NCBI GenBank assembly: GCA_031401235.1
Contig: JANNRJ010000037.1
Span: 1 to 34,174, forward strand
DNA from: UBA3006 sp031401235
Lineage (GTDB): Bacteria > Actinomycetota > Acidimicrobiia > Acidimicrobiales > Ilumatobacteraceae
Reading direction: 5' to 3'
DNA: 34,174 nucleotides
Shown here: positions 15,174 to 23,351 of the stretch, piece by piece
Layout of the letters: every line of letters starts with the position of its first letter
Numbering within the stretch: the stretch's first letter is position 1
The notes under the pieces: generated by a model
The model's input: the letters and a program-made list of their open reading frames with translations, nothing else
Databases searched by the model: none
What the model was told of the DNA's origin: nothing
Position numbers and translations under genes: made by a program

Positions 15174-16571
15174 ATGTCCAGCGACGATGGTTCACGAGCC
15201 GACCGCCAGTCAGGCAATCGCAGTTCACAACGTGTTCCACCGCACAATCTGGATGCGGAAGCATCGCTTCTCGGAACGATGTTGTTATCGCGGGAAGCGG
15301 TTGGAATTGCTCTCGAGCGCGGAGTGCGCGCTGAAGAGTTTTACAAACCGTCGCATCAACATATATATGACGCAATTCGAGCACTCAACACCGCCGGTGA
15401 ACCAGTCGACCCCGTGACGGTCGCCGATGAATTGCGCCGAGCGGGGTTACTCGAAGGTATTGGTGGTCTCGACCTCTTGTTGTCGCTACAAAACTCGACG
15501 CCAGCAATCACTAGCGCCGAACGCTATGCGAAAATTGTTCGTGACACGGCACGATTGCGTCGACTCATTGGTGCGGCTGGCGATATTGCAGAAATTGCTT
15601 ATAGCGAACCAGATGATGTTGATAAGGCCGTCGACGATGCAGAGAGTCGAATTTTTGATATCTCGGAGAGTGAAACCGGCGACAATTCAGAACGCGTTGG
15701 ACTTCTCATCAACGAAACGATGGAGAAGCTTGAAGACCGATTCAACAATAAAGATGCACTCACCGGTGTGCCGACCGGATTCTCCGAACTAGACAAAGTG
15801 CTCTTAGGGTTTCAGCCCGGAACGTTAAATATTGTTGGAGCCCGACCTGGAATGGGAAAGAGCGCATTCGCCCTGGGAATCGCCGTACATGTCGCTCAGA
15901 CCACAAACCTCCCCGTTCTTTTTTTCTCACTTGAAATGGGCAAGGCCGAACTTGCCCAACGTATTCTTGCCAGCGAAGCCAGAGTTGACTCGGTAGTCCT
16001 GCGCACCGGACGTCCGACTCCAAATGACTGGACCAAAATTGGTCATGCCGTTGGACGACTCGATGTTCCACTGATCATCGATGACAGTGCTGCCACATCG
16101 GTTGGTCAGATTCGAGCCAAGGCACGTCGTACATATAGCCGTGAAGGTGGACTTGGGCTCATTGTTATTGATTACCTGCAATTGATGGGCGGTGAAAGCC
16201 GACCTGAAAATCGCCAGCTCGAAGTTAGTGAAATCAGTCGCAAGCTCAAATTGTTGGCGCGCGAATTTAAAGTTCCGGTACTTGCCTTGAGCCAATTGAG
16301 CCGTGGGCTTGAGTCTCGCTCAGATAAGCACCCGCTGTTATCGGATCTTCGTGAGTCCGGAGCCTTAGAACAAGATGCCGACGTCGTGATGTTTCTTTAT
16401 CGAGACGAAGAATACGACCCCGATCCCAACTTGAAGGGATTGGCTGAGGTGAACATTGCCAAACATCGTGCCGGGCCAATTGGTAAGGCGAGATTGGCAT
16501 GGTTGGCGGCCTATACCCGCTTTGAGAATATGGCCAGTGACAGTTTTGCCGATTCCGCACGGCGCAATTAA
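15174..16571 (+). CDS. dnaB: Replicative DNA helicase DnaB
   Basis: This 465-residue hexameric helicase has an N-terminal DnaG-interacting domain (about 20-125, PPHNLDAEASLLGTMLLS), a linker, and a RecA-like motor. The motor has Walker A GARPGMGKS (222-230), Walker B LIVIDYLQLM, and the DnaB motif region LSQLSRGLESRSDKHP with LRESGALEQDAD. It unwinds DNA ahead of the replication fork. No intein is present, although actinobacterial dnaB genes sometimes carry one. It follows rplI by 68 bases; that gap includes TTATCCCCA, one mismatch from a DnaA box. Confidence 0.97.
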   Translation: MSSDDGSRADRQSGNRSSQRVPPHNLDAEASLLGTMLLSREAVGIALERGVRAEEFYKPSHQHIYDAIRALNTAGEPVDPVTVADELRRAGLLEGIGGLDLLLSLQNSTPAITSAERYAKIVRDTARLRRLIGAAGDIAEIAYSEPDDVDKAVDDAESRIFDISESETGDNSERVGLLINETMEKLEDRFNNKDALTGVPTGFSELDKVLLGFQPGTLNIVGARPGMGKSAFALGIAVHVAQTTNLPVLFFSLEMGKAELAQRILASEARVDSVVLRTGRPTPNDWTKIGHAVGRLDVPLIIDDSAATSVGQIRAKARRTYSREGGLGLIVIDYLQLMGGESRPENRQLEVSEISRKLKLLAREFKVPVLALSQLSRGLESRSDKHPLLSDLRESGALEQDADVVMFLYRDEEYDPDPNLKGLAEVNIAKHRAGPIGKARLAWLAAYTRFENMASDSFADSARRN

Positions 16572-16582
16572 AGGTTCGTCGA

Positions 16583-16792
16583 ATGTTTCTTGGCCAAGAT
16601 TTACTCGCTTGGCTAGTGCTTGCACTTGGTGCAGCAATGTGTGTGGGCAATCTGCTGGCGATCGTACGACCACCGGTCACGAAACGCGAAGCAACTGATT
16701 TAGAACGAGCACCCGCCGGTCGAAGCATCACCATGGCAATTGTTGGCGGCATTGCTGCAATGTGGGCAGTGGCCAGTTTGATCCGCGGCTGA
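16583..16792 (+). CDS. Small membrane protein, two TM segments, function unknown
   Basis: This 69-residue protein has membrane spans at about residues 8-28 and 48-66, with a short charged loop between (PPVTKREATDLERAPAGR). AAAGG lies 8 bases before the ATG, 11 bases after the dnaB stop, so it probably belongs to the end of that operon. I do not recognise a family; the small size limits inference. A run of six T follows the stop, without a clear stem in front of it. Confidence 0.65.
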   Translation: MFLGQDLLAWLVLALGAAMCVGNLLAIVRPPVTKREATDLERAPAGRSITMAIVGGIAAMWAVASLIRG

Positions 16793-16849
16793 TTTTTTGT
16801 AGTTGTGGGAGTGAATCTCCCAGCTGGACACCGTCGCCGACGAAGGTTG

Positions 16850-17587
16850 CTAAGTAGCGCTAACTGCTGCGACTAGCTGTGCTTGGAGTGCATCGGCGAG
16901 ACGGCGTAGCTGTCCACCGGGATCGCCACCAACAATTGATGACCCGTGCATCAACCCGAGCACGTTGGGCTGTAGGTCGGCAAGCCGACGGATTGTCGGC
17001 ACGGTAAGTGGACCCATCGACATCGAGCCGAACATCTCTTCGGTCGTTAGCGCAGCATCGACAATGTCGGCATCCGTCGTCGCCGCTCGGCCGTCAAGGT
17101 GTCCGAGCAAGTCCCCACACAGCAGAGTGCCAGTGACCTCTTCGAATACCACTTGTGCTTCCCAGTTGTGGGGTACGTGCGGTGTACCGATGAAACGCAC
17201 GCGTCGGCCACCGAGGTCGAGTACCTCGCCGTCGGCCATCGCCCGTGGGGGACGAACCGCCATATCCGTAACCGACAGTTCGCAGCCGAGTGCGTTGAAC
17301 GCCACGGTTGCATCGGGTGCCGCGGCCAGCCAGTCGTTCATTGCCCCGCTCTCATCGCTTTCGACGTGACCAAAGGTGATCCAGCGCAGGCGCTCAATTG
17401 GCATGATTCGCCCAAACGCCTCGGAGATCAGAGGAAACATCGAATGTGGACCGCAGTGGAATAGCAGCGGCTCGTCAGCATCGATCACGAACTGATTGAA
17501 GGTGAATCCGGCGGGCGGTGCGATCTCAGGGACATACGTCGACAAACGGTAGATTCCGTCGGCGATTTCGTTGACTTGTGTTTCCAT
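16850..17587 (-). CDS. Metallo-beta-lactamase-fold protein, flavodiiron (ODP)-like metal site
   Basis: This 245-residue MBL-fold protein has a metal motif HVESDESG (His74, Glu76, Asp78), the H-x-E-x-D pattern of the oxygen-binding diiron domain of flavodiiron proteins rather than the HxHxDH of hydrolases. Further ligands fit as His137 or His140 (GTPHVPHNW), Asp159 (LLCGDLLG) and His214 (LMHGSS). No flavodoxin or rubredoxin domain is attached, so an electron donor would have to be separate. It could reduce O2 or NO, or sense them; the substrate is unknown. It is coupled to the TetR gene by TAATG with AAAGGAG 7 bases before the ATG. Its GC content and codon use are clearly richer than the surrounding core genes. 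Confidence 0.85.
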   Translation of the reverse strand: METQVNEIADGIYRLSTYVPEIAPPAGFTFNQFVIDADEPLLFHCGPHSMFPLISEAFGRIMPIERLRWITFGHVESDESGAMNDWLAAAPDATVAFNALGCELSVTDMAVRPPRAMADGEVLDLGGRRVRFIGTPHVPHNWEAQVVFEEVTGTLLCGDLLGHLDGRAATTDADIVDAALTTEEMFGSMSMGPLTVPTIRRLADLQPNVLGLMHGSSIVGGDPGGQLRRLADALQAQLVAAVSAT

Positions 17588-18186
17588 TATGAGGCTCCTT
17601 TATAGGGAATTATTGGTTGTCGTTGTTCAAGCCAAGTTCCGAGAACGTCGACGAGAACCTCGGCTGGTGGTTGTCCCCCCTCGCGGAGGAGGCGGTACAC
17701 CGCTGCGTCGACCAACGCGACAACGATGGCCACTGTTCTGTCGTCGCCGGACGATCCGAGCGCGGCTCGTGCGAATGCGCAAGTTTCGTCGTGAAACTCG
17801 CTGATGAATCGATTGATCGGTGCGATTTTGCGGGCGTCGTTGCGAATCCACTCCCAATCGCCGAGTAGCTCCAGTCGCTTACCGATCGATTCGGCGAATA
17901 TTCGCAGCCGCTCGCGCAGATCACCCACCTCAGCGAATGCGGTCGGGTCGAGCGGTGGGAGCATGGAACGGGACAACTCACCACAGGCCTCAACGATGGT
18001 GTCGTAGGTGGGGAAGTGGCGATACACCGTTGCCAGGCTCACATCAGCACGCTCGGCGATGTCGCGGAACGTGGTGTCGGCGATGCCCTTCTCGTCGTGC
18101 ACCTCGAACGTGGCCATGACAATCCGGCGTCGTGTCTCTTCCACCGAGTCGACTCGCCGACCTAGTTTGTACGCCCTTGGATTCAT
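17587..18186 (-). CDS. TetR-family transcriptional regulator
   Basis: This 199-residue regulator has an N-terminal TetR helix-turn-helix at about residues 15-62 (ETRRRIVMATFEVHDEKG, then TTFRDIAERADVSLATVYRHF). A helical ligand/dimer domain follows. The MBL-fold gene begins at its stop codon, so this regulator most likely controls its own two-gene operon. A sigma-70-like promoter with an AT-rich palindrome lies directly upstream (18195-18223). The gene is GC-rich like its partner. The ligand is unknown. Confidence 0.92.
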   Translation of the reverse strand: MNPRAYKLGRRVDSVEETRRRIVMATFEVHDEKGIADTTFRDIAERADVSLATVYRHFPTYDTIVEACGELSRSMLPPLDPTAFAEVGDLRERLRIFAESIGKRLELLGDWEWIRNDARKIAPINRFISEFHDETCAFARAALGSSGDDRTVAIVVALVDAAVYRLLREGGQPPAEVLVDVLGTWLEQRQPIIPYKGAS

Positions 18187-18194
18187 TGATGAGA

Positions 18195-18223
18195 AGACTA
18201 CTTTAATTAATTAGATACGTCAA
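18195..18223 (-). promoter_or_regulatory. Promoter and possible operator of the tetR-MBL operon
   Basis: Read on the minus strand: -35 TTGACG, a 17-bp spacer, -10 TAGTCT. The -10 ends 8 bases before the ATG at 18186, so the transcript would be leaderless or nearly so. The spacer contains the palindrome TTAATTAA within a longer AT-rich stretch, a plausible site for autorepression by the TetR protein. Confidence 0.5.
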
Positions 18224-18313
18224 CGGCGTAGTGCGGCTGTCGGGCGCCCCAGATCCAGTTGGGTTGACATTTTCGGTAGTTACACGGATCCCAGATCAGA
18301 AAATCCTGGCAGA

Positions 18314-18383
18314 GCGGGTGACGGGAATCGAACCCGCGTTCTCAGCTTGGGAAGCTGATGTTCTACCTCTGAACTACACCCGC
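18314..18383 (-). tRNA. tRNA-Gly, anticodon CCC
   Basis: The 70-base cloverleaf is complete. The acceptor stem is GCGGGTG/CACCCGC, the D arm is GTTC/GAAC, the anticodon stem TCAGC/GCTGA encloses loop TTCCCAA (anticodon CCC), and the T arm has loop TTCGATT. No 3' CCA is encoded, so it depends on the CCA-adding enzyme encoded at 11332-12753. Its 3' end faces the tetR-MBL pair. Confidence 0.96.
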
Positions 18384-18467
18384 AAATTCGTTGTAAAGAG
18401 TAGCAATCGTCTGTGCGTTACGGTCACCAGTCGGTGCAACTAGTGGATTTAGGTAGGGTGCTTCGTT

Positions 18468-19040
18468 GTGATCCTCTCTGACTTCAGCATTCGTGAGGCA
18501 CTCATTGCCAAGCGCATTGTGATTGATCCATTTGATGAAGCGTGTCTGCAGCCTTCATCGGTAGATGTCAAAGTCTCAAGTCTCTTTCGAGTATTTCGTA
18601 ATCACACGGCGGGGGTGATTGATGTCAAAAAGGATCTCACTTATCTCACCGAACTTGTCGAGGTTCCAGACGATGGAGTATTCATGTTGCATCCCGGTGA
18701 ATTCGTCCTCGGATCCACCCTTGAGCGTGTGGCAATTGCCGATGATTTAGTCGCACGAGTAGAAGGAAAAAGTTCACTTGGGCGCCTCGGGTTACTAATT
18801 CACTCCACCGCCGGGTTCATTGATGCCGGTTTTGACGGCCACATCACTCTCGAGTTGTCCAATGTGGCGAACTTACCGATCACGATTTATCCGAATATGA
18901 AAATCGGACAGGTGAGTTTCATGACCATGACAACACCCGCGGAAAATCCATACGGTAAAGGTGCTCGTGGCTCAAAATATCAGGGCCAGCGTGGGCCGAC
19001 TCCAAGTCGTTACTTCGAGAACTTCAACTTTGAAAAATGA
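18468..19040 (+). CDS. dcd: dCTP deaminase, probably the dUMP-forming bifunctional type
   Basis: This 190-residue trimeric nucleotide deaminase has QPSSVDVKVSSLFRVF, HPGEFVLGSTLE, the active-site region VEGKSSLGRLGL, STAGFIDAGFDGHITLELSN and the C-terminal lid GSKYQGQRGPTPSR. The sequence closely follows the mycobacterial enzyme, which deaminates dCTP and hydrolyses the product straight to dUMP, supplying thymidylate synthesis without releasing dUTP. The bifunctional assignment is by similarity. The start is GTG at 18468 (MILSDFSIREAL), with a weak upstream GGTAGGG. Confidence 0.94.
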   Translation: MILSDFSIREALIAKRIVIDPFDEACLQPSSVDVKVSSLFRVFRNHTAGVIDVKKDLTYLTELVEVPDDGVFMLHPGEFVLGSTLERVAIADDLVARVEGKSSLGRLGLLIHSTAGFIDAGFDGHITLELSNVANLPITIYPNMKIGQVSFMTMTTPAENPYGKGARGSKYQGQRGPTPSRYFENFNFEK

Positions 19041-19056
19041 AAAGGATGAGATTGAA

Positions 19057-20100
19057 ATGAACAGTGATGTCAGAACTATTGGTCTACTCATTGGGGCAGG
19101 CTCGATAGGTAAGCGCCACGCAAAGACATTGGTGAATAAATATCAGCAAGTTGTGGTTGTTGATCCATCACCGGCAGTTGGTGAATGGGTTCGTATCGAA
19201 CTCCGTGAGGACGATCTTCATTTCAAAACGCTGGATGATGCGTTTGGATATATTGGTGATCGGGCCAAATCGGTAACTGCGGTAATTGCAAACCTAGGAC
19301 CGGATCACTTTAAGACATTTACCGCACTTGCTGATTTAGGCATTCGTCGGATTTTCTGTGAAAAACCAATGGCTCATTCAGTTCTGTTCGCCAAAGAAAT
19401 GGTGACTAGAGCCTCGAATGAGGGGATCAGATTAGTTGTTGGGTTACAGAGGAGATACCAAGGGATTGCAAAACAGTTGAAACAGAATTCCGTCGAATTT
19501 CTTGGCGGTGCACCAGTGGCAATTGTCGGTCACGGTGGTGCGCAGTGCCTTATAACGACAGGAATGCACTGGATTGATTTTGCTATTGAAGTATTTGAAG
19601 TAGCCCCAATCAGTGCAGTGGCAGTTGCCCACCCAAAGAAATTCAATCCCCGCGGGACCCACCTAGATATGTGGGGTGGTTCAGCGTCATGGGAATTCCC
19701 GTTGGAGAGATTTCTGTCATTGACGTATTCAAATTCGTCCAGCGTTGACGGAGAGGTGCACGTATATTGCCCCAGCGGAAGATTCGATATTATGCCAGAC
19801 GGTGCGGTAAGAATGTTTCGAAGAAACGCTGATGAGATACTCGCTGATCCACGGTTGACTCGAGTTGGTGAGGCTCAAATTGATGAATCGTTTTCATTAT
19901 TGTCTCCTGCCGTCACGCCGATTTCATTGGCACTCGAAGAATTAGACTCGGGAGAGAATTTGACATATTCAACTTTGGATGCAGCAATTTCTCTTGAAGC
20001 GGCGATCGGCGCATTGATTGCAGCTGAAGATAGACGCACGGTGCAGTTCCCTATTGCTTCCGAAGATCGCTATTACTCGCATGAGTGGAACATATCTTGA
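19057..20100 (+). CDS. Gfo/Idh/MocA-family oxidoreductase, copy 1
   Basis: This 347-residue protein has a Rossmann NAD(P)-binding start (LLIGAGSIGKRHAKTL), the family catalytic EKP motif (FCEKPMAHS) and the TGMHWIDFAIEVF helix carrying the H-x-x-D pair. Family members oxidise or reduce a hydroxyl of a sugar, inositol or nucleotide-sugar. The substrate cannot be assigned. The ATG at 19057 is chosen over a GTG 96 bases earlier because the earlier start would overlap dcd with unconserved sequence, and an AGGA lies 10 bases upstream of the ATG. The next gene is a second, divergent member overlapping by 16 bases, so the pair probably acts in one pathway. Confidence 0.88.
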   Translation: MNSDVRTIGLLIGAGSIGKRHAKTLVNKYQQVVVVDPSPAVGEWVRIELREDDLHFKTLDDAFGYIGDRAKSVTAVIANLGPDHFKTFTALADLGIRRIFCEKPMAHSVLFAKEMVTRASNEGIRLVVGLQRRYQGIAKQLKQNSVEFLGGAPVAIVGHGGAQCLITTGMHWIDFAIEVFEVAPISAVAVAHPKKFNPRGTHLDMWGGSASWEFPLERFLSLTYSNSSSVDGEVHVYCPSGRFDIMPDGAVRMFRRNADEILADPRLTRVGEAQIDESFSLLSPAVTPISLALEELDSGENLTYSTLDAAISLEAAIGALIAAEDRRTVQFPIASEDRYYSHEWNIS

Positions 20101-21071
20101 AAGGCAACGCGCGATTAGCAATCGTAGGAACCGGAGAAATCGCCGGATTTCATGTTTCGGCGGCCCGTGAGGCTGGTTTTTTTGTTGAACATGTTGCGGC
20201 CCGCCCAAACTCGTCGACGAGCAAGTTGTTTGGACAGGTTCATGAAATACCCCATGTCTGGTCTGACCCGAACGACCTTATTCGTCAAAGCAGTTTGTGG
20301 GATGCAATTATTCTTGCTGCTTCAACCGAGGCAATGGTTCCGCTCGTTGAGCTGGCGATAGAAACCGGTAAACCAGTGCTTGCCGAAAAACCGGTAGGAA
20401 TAACTGCCCGCACACTTTCTCATCTTGTCGATAGCAACGCACCGGTGATGGTTGGTTATAACCGACGATTTTACACACCGGTACAGGCGGCCAAAAATTT
20501 CATTGAGTCAGGCGGACCATGTTTGATGCACCTTGAACTTCCAGAAGACGTTCCCATCGATCGACTTACTGGTTTTCGTGATCTCAAGTCAGTGAGACTT
20601 AATTCTGTGCATGGCTTTGATTTGGTGAATTATTTAGCATCCGGACTGACCATTGTGGATGTTCATCATGTCCAAGCCGTCAGTGAGAGAAGAGGTGGGG
20701 TTCTTGTACTTCGGTCTCTAAGGGGCGATCTCTGCACCATTTCTGCCAATTGGAATGCGCCTGCGAATTTTTCTCTCTCAATTGACCGCGACGGTGAAAG
20801 ATTCGAACTTCGTCCATTGGAGTATGGTGCAATTTATCGGGGAATGCGTGTTGTCGAGCCAACTACCGACACCCCTATCCGCAAGTATCTCCCGCAGCGC
20901 GATATCGAAATATTGCCTGATCAGGACAGCATTAAATTCAAACCGGGATTCGTCGCTCAGTGTCGTGCTTTACTTGACCTCATAGATGGCAAACGCTCGC
21001 CGATTGCAGCGGGACTGCGAGATGCGCAGGTTGCGTTGAGTTTCGCCGAAGCTTTAATGGGTAATTCATAG
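20085..21071 (+). CDS. Gfo/Idh/MocA-family oxidoreductase, copy 2
   Basis: This 328-residue protein has the nucleotide-binding LAIVGTGEIAGFHVSAA, catalytic LAEKPVG, GYNRRFY and a NSVHGFDLVNYL helix, all typical of the family. It differs strongly from copy 1 in sequence, so the two are not a recent duplication. The start is uncertain: GTG at 20085 is given, but TTG at 20097, sharing TTGA with the upstream stop, is equally possible. The substrate is unknown; pairs of such enzymes are common in sugar or surface-polysaccharide pathways, but no transferase or sugar gene is nearby. The gene converges with the Fe-S oxidoreductase gene, overlapping it by 6 bases. Confidence 0.87.
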   Translation: MEHILKGNARLAIVGTGEIAGFHVSAAREAGFFVEHVAARPNSSTSKLFGQVHEIPHVWSDPNDLIRQSSLWDAIILAASTEAMVPLVELAIETGKPVLAEKPVGITARTLSHLVDSNAPVMVGYNRRFYTPVQAAKNFIESGGPCLMHLELPEDVPIDRLTGFRDLKSVRLNSVHGFDLVNYLASGLTIVDVHHVQAVSERRGGVLVLRSLRGDLCTISANWNAPANFSLSIDRDGERFELRPLEYGAIYRGMRVVEPTTDTPIRKYLPQRDIEILPDQDSIKFKPGFVAQCRALLDLIDGKRSPIAAGLRDAQVALSFAEALMGNS

Positions 21072-23294
21072 TCGTTCACCGGCTTCAATTGCGTCTAGCA
21101 AGTGAATTGCGATATCGGCCACTTTGACATCTGACTCTTCCTTGCCAGCCCCTTTGACGCCGTCATCCATCATGATGTAACAGAACGGACATGCTGTTGC
21201 CACCCGAGTAGCGCCAGTGGCGATTGCCTCCGCGGCCCGTTCATCGTTGACTTTCGTGCCGATGTTTTCCTCCATCCACATCCGCGCACCCCCGGCTCCA
21301 CAACACATGCCATTGGTCCCGTTTCGAGGCATCTCTACGATGTCAAGACCCTTGATCGCGCCAATGACCTTGCGTGGGGCGAGATAGACATCATTATGTC
21401 GACCGAGATAACACGAGTCGTGATACGTGATGCGCTCTTCCAGTGTCGCATTGCTCACATCAAGCTTTCCGCTCTCGATCAATTGTTCGAGCAACTGTGA
21501 GTGATGAATGACTTCATAGTTGCCACCGAATTGCGGATACTCATTGGCGAGTGTGTTGAAACAATGTGGGCATTGGGTGATGATCTTTCGAACACCCATC
21601 CCGTTGAGCATCTCAATATTGGGTATCGCCAACATCTGAAAGAGGTATTCATTGCCGGACCGCCGCGCGCTGTCACCGGTGCACATTTCGCTAGGTCCCA
21701 AAATTGCGACATCAATTCCTGCCCGCTTGAGCAACTTCGCCATTGATTGGGCGACCTTTTTATTTTTGTCATCAAAACTGCCGGCGCAACCCACCCAATA
21801 GAGGTACTCATTGGCAAAGGGCGCACCTGGATCAAGCACAGTGACGTCCAGGTCTTTGGCCCAATCACCTCGCTCACCTTGATTCATTCCCCACGGGTTA
21901 CCTTGGTTTTCCATTCCTCGGTATGCAGTTCCAAGTTCGGCAGGGAAATCACTTTCCATGAGCGTGAGGTAACGCCGCATGTCAAGAATTTTGTCGAGTA
22001 TTTCAATATTTACCGGACAGATTTCGTCACAGGCTTTGCAACTCGTACAGGCCCAAATTTCGTCAGCAGTGATTCGTTCAAACAGCGAGTTAGCCGAAAC
22101 AGTAATTTGGGCATCAACACCAAGTGGCGGCGACACCTTTCCGCTCGGAGCATGAGATGCAGTTGCCGCCATTACTTCACCGCTTTTCAAAATGATTTCA
22201 CGCGGATCCAAGGGTTTACCTGTGGCATGGGCCGGACAGACGCTTGTACATCGACCGCACATTGTGCACGCATCCAAATCAAGAAGTTGTTTCCACGTGA
22301 AGTCCTCAACGACATGAGCACCAAATGACTCCAGCGAAGTTTCAGTGAGATTAGGCATCGGTCGCATCGCACCCTTGGGTCGCTGGCGATCTTTGAGATA
22401 CATGTTCAATGGAGAAGTGAACATGTGTCGCAACATGGTGATTGGCAAAATCGCAAGGAATACAACAAACGCCAACACATGAGCGATCCACCAGGTTTGA
22501 TGCCACGTGGCCAGAGTGGTTGCCGATGCCGAGTTGACCAATTGGGCGAGTGGGTAGCCGATAATGCTCCACTTCTCGTGATCTAGAGAAAGACCGGAGG
22601 CTTGACCTTGGGCAATGCGAAACGCTTCGGCCCCAAAACCACTTACTCCAATTGTCAGCAAGACACCGAGAATGACAGCATGCTCGGTCTTTGTTTTGAT
22701 CCGTATGCGGTACGGACGCTGAACATAGCGACGAAGAATTGCCCAGATCACTCCACCGAGAAAGACCATTCCGGCCACATCGCCGACTAAGGCATAACCG
22801 CGATACACGTCTCCATGAAGAAACTTGAGTGCTGGTGGCAACTGATGATCAATTTCAAGCACGGTAGTCACTCCAAGTAAGACGAGAAAACCGAAGTACA
22901 TCATTGAATGCATCAAGCCAGCGGCACTATCTCTCAAAAGTGTTCGCATGTACACCCCTGCTCGATAATCAGCCAGGCGGCGTTTGATATTTTTTTGGGT
23001 TGACTTGCGGCGATCTGGCGCCCCTCGCTCCCAATTACGAATTCGATCGGCAAAGCGGATTGAACCCCAAATGAGCAACATTGGAATCACCGAGTAGAAA
23101 GCCACTTGGAGTGCGCCAGGAATTCCACCAAACACGGTTCGCTGAATCGGCGAGTCGCTCTCCCAGTCGGTGAGTTGTGGAATTACGCCAGAAATTACGG
23201 TGAAAGTTCCAATTCCAATTCCAAGTGCGATGGAGATCTGGTATGGCTTTATGCGCTTTGGTGCAGTTGTTGTGCCGTTCTGCTTGGTGTCCAT
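21066..23294 (-). CDS. etfD: EtfD-like membrane Fe-S oxidoreductase (heterodisulfide-reductase-related)
   Basis: This 742-residue protein has a membrane part with about six helices (near 18-40, 60-80, 126-148, 165-187, 205-225, 268-290), probably a NarI-like haem b module. Two [4Fe-4S] motifs follow: Cys343/346/349/353 (CTMCGRCTSVCP) and Cys416/419/422/426 (CTSCKACDEICP). Two CCG-type cysteine-rich domains complete it (GCAGSFD to MCTGD; QCPHCF; MCCGAGG at 663-669; ACPFC). It resembles mycobacterial Rv0338c, named EtfD, thought to pass electrons from electron-transfer flavoprotein (beta-oxidation) to quinone. The etf genes are not in this window. No Shine-Dalgarno precedes the ATG, so the message may be leaderless. 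Confidence 0.85.
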   Translation of the reverse strand: MDTKQNGTTTAPKRIKPYQISIALGIGIGTFTVISGVIPQLTDWESDSPIQRTVFGGIPGALQVAFYSVIPMLLIWGSIRFADRIRNWERGAPDRRKSTQKNIKRRLADYRAGVYMRTLLRDSAAGLMHSMMYFGFLVLLGVTTVLEIDHQLPPALKFLHGDVYRGYALVGDVAGMVFLGGVIWAILRRYVQRPYRIRIKTKTEHAVILGVLLTIGVSGFGAEAFRIAQGQASGLSLDHEKWSIIGYPLAQLVNSASATTLATWHQTWWIAHVLAFVVFLAILPITMLRHMFTSPLNMYLKDRQRPKGAMRPMPNLTETSLESFGAHVVEDFTWKQLLDLDACTMCGRCTSVCPAHATGKPLDPREIILKSGEVMAATASHAPSGKVSPPLGVDAQITVSANSLFERITADEIWACTSCKACDEICPVNIEILDKILDMRRYLTLMESDFPAELGTAYRGMENQGNPWGMNQGERGDWAKDLDVTVLDPGAPFANEYLYWVGCAGSFDDKNKKVAQSMAKLLKRAGIDVAILGPSEMCTGDSARRSGNEYLFQMLAIPNIEMLNGMGVRKIITQCPHCFNTLANEYPQFGGNYEVIHHSQLLEQLIESGKLDVSNATLEERITYHDSCYLGRHNDVYLAPRKVIGAIKGLDIVEMPRNGTNGMCCGAGGARMWMEENIGTKVNDERAAEAIATGATRVATACPFCYIMMDDGVKGAGKEESDVKVADIAIHLLDAIEAGERL

Positions 23295-23351
23295 GACGCG
23301 ATAACGCTAGTTGGTTTTACAAGACTGATGCCTGTTCGATCCCGTGTCTCG

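Noticed and set aside
15174..16571. Intein in dnaB
   Set aside because: The helicase motifs run without interruption at normal length.
16793..16849. Terminator between the converging small membrane gene and the MBL gene
   Set aside because: A TGGGAG/CTCCCA stem exists, but the T-run precedes it on the plus strand and none follows on either strand.
16793..18313. Integrative element with att repeats at the tRNA-Gly
   Set aside because: No copy of the tRNA 3' end was found near 16793-16850 and there is no integrase; only compositional evidence remains.
18231..18443. A plus-strand open frame of 70 residues across the tRNA-Gly
   Set aside because: It contains the ERVTGIEPAFSAWEADVLPLN-type translation that arises from reading antisense through a tRNA gene; it is a well-known false protein.
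22287..22302. TTCCACGTGAA-like sequence in etfD as a third parS
   Set aside because: It differs from the parS core at several positions and lies about 20 kb away in a coding region.
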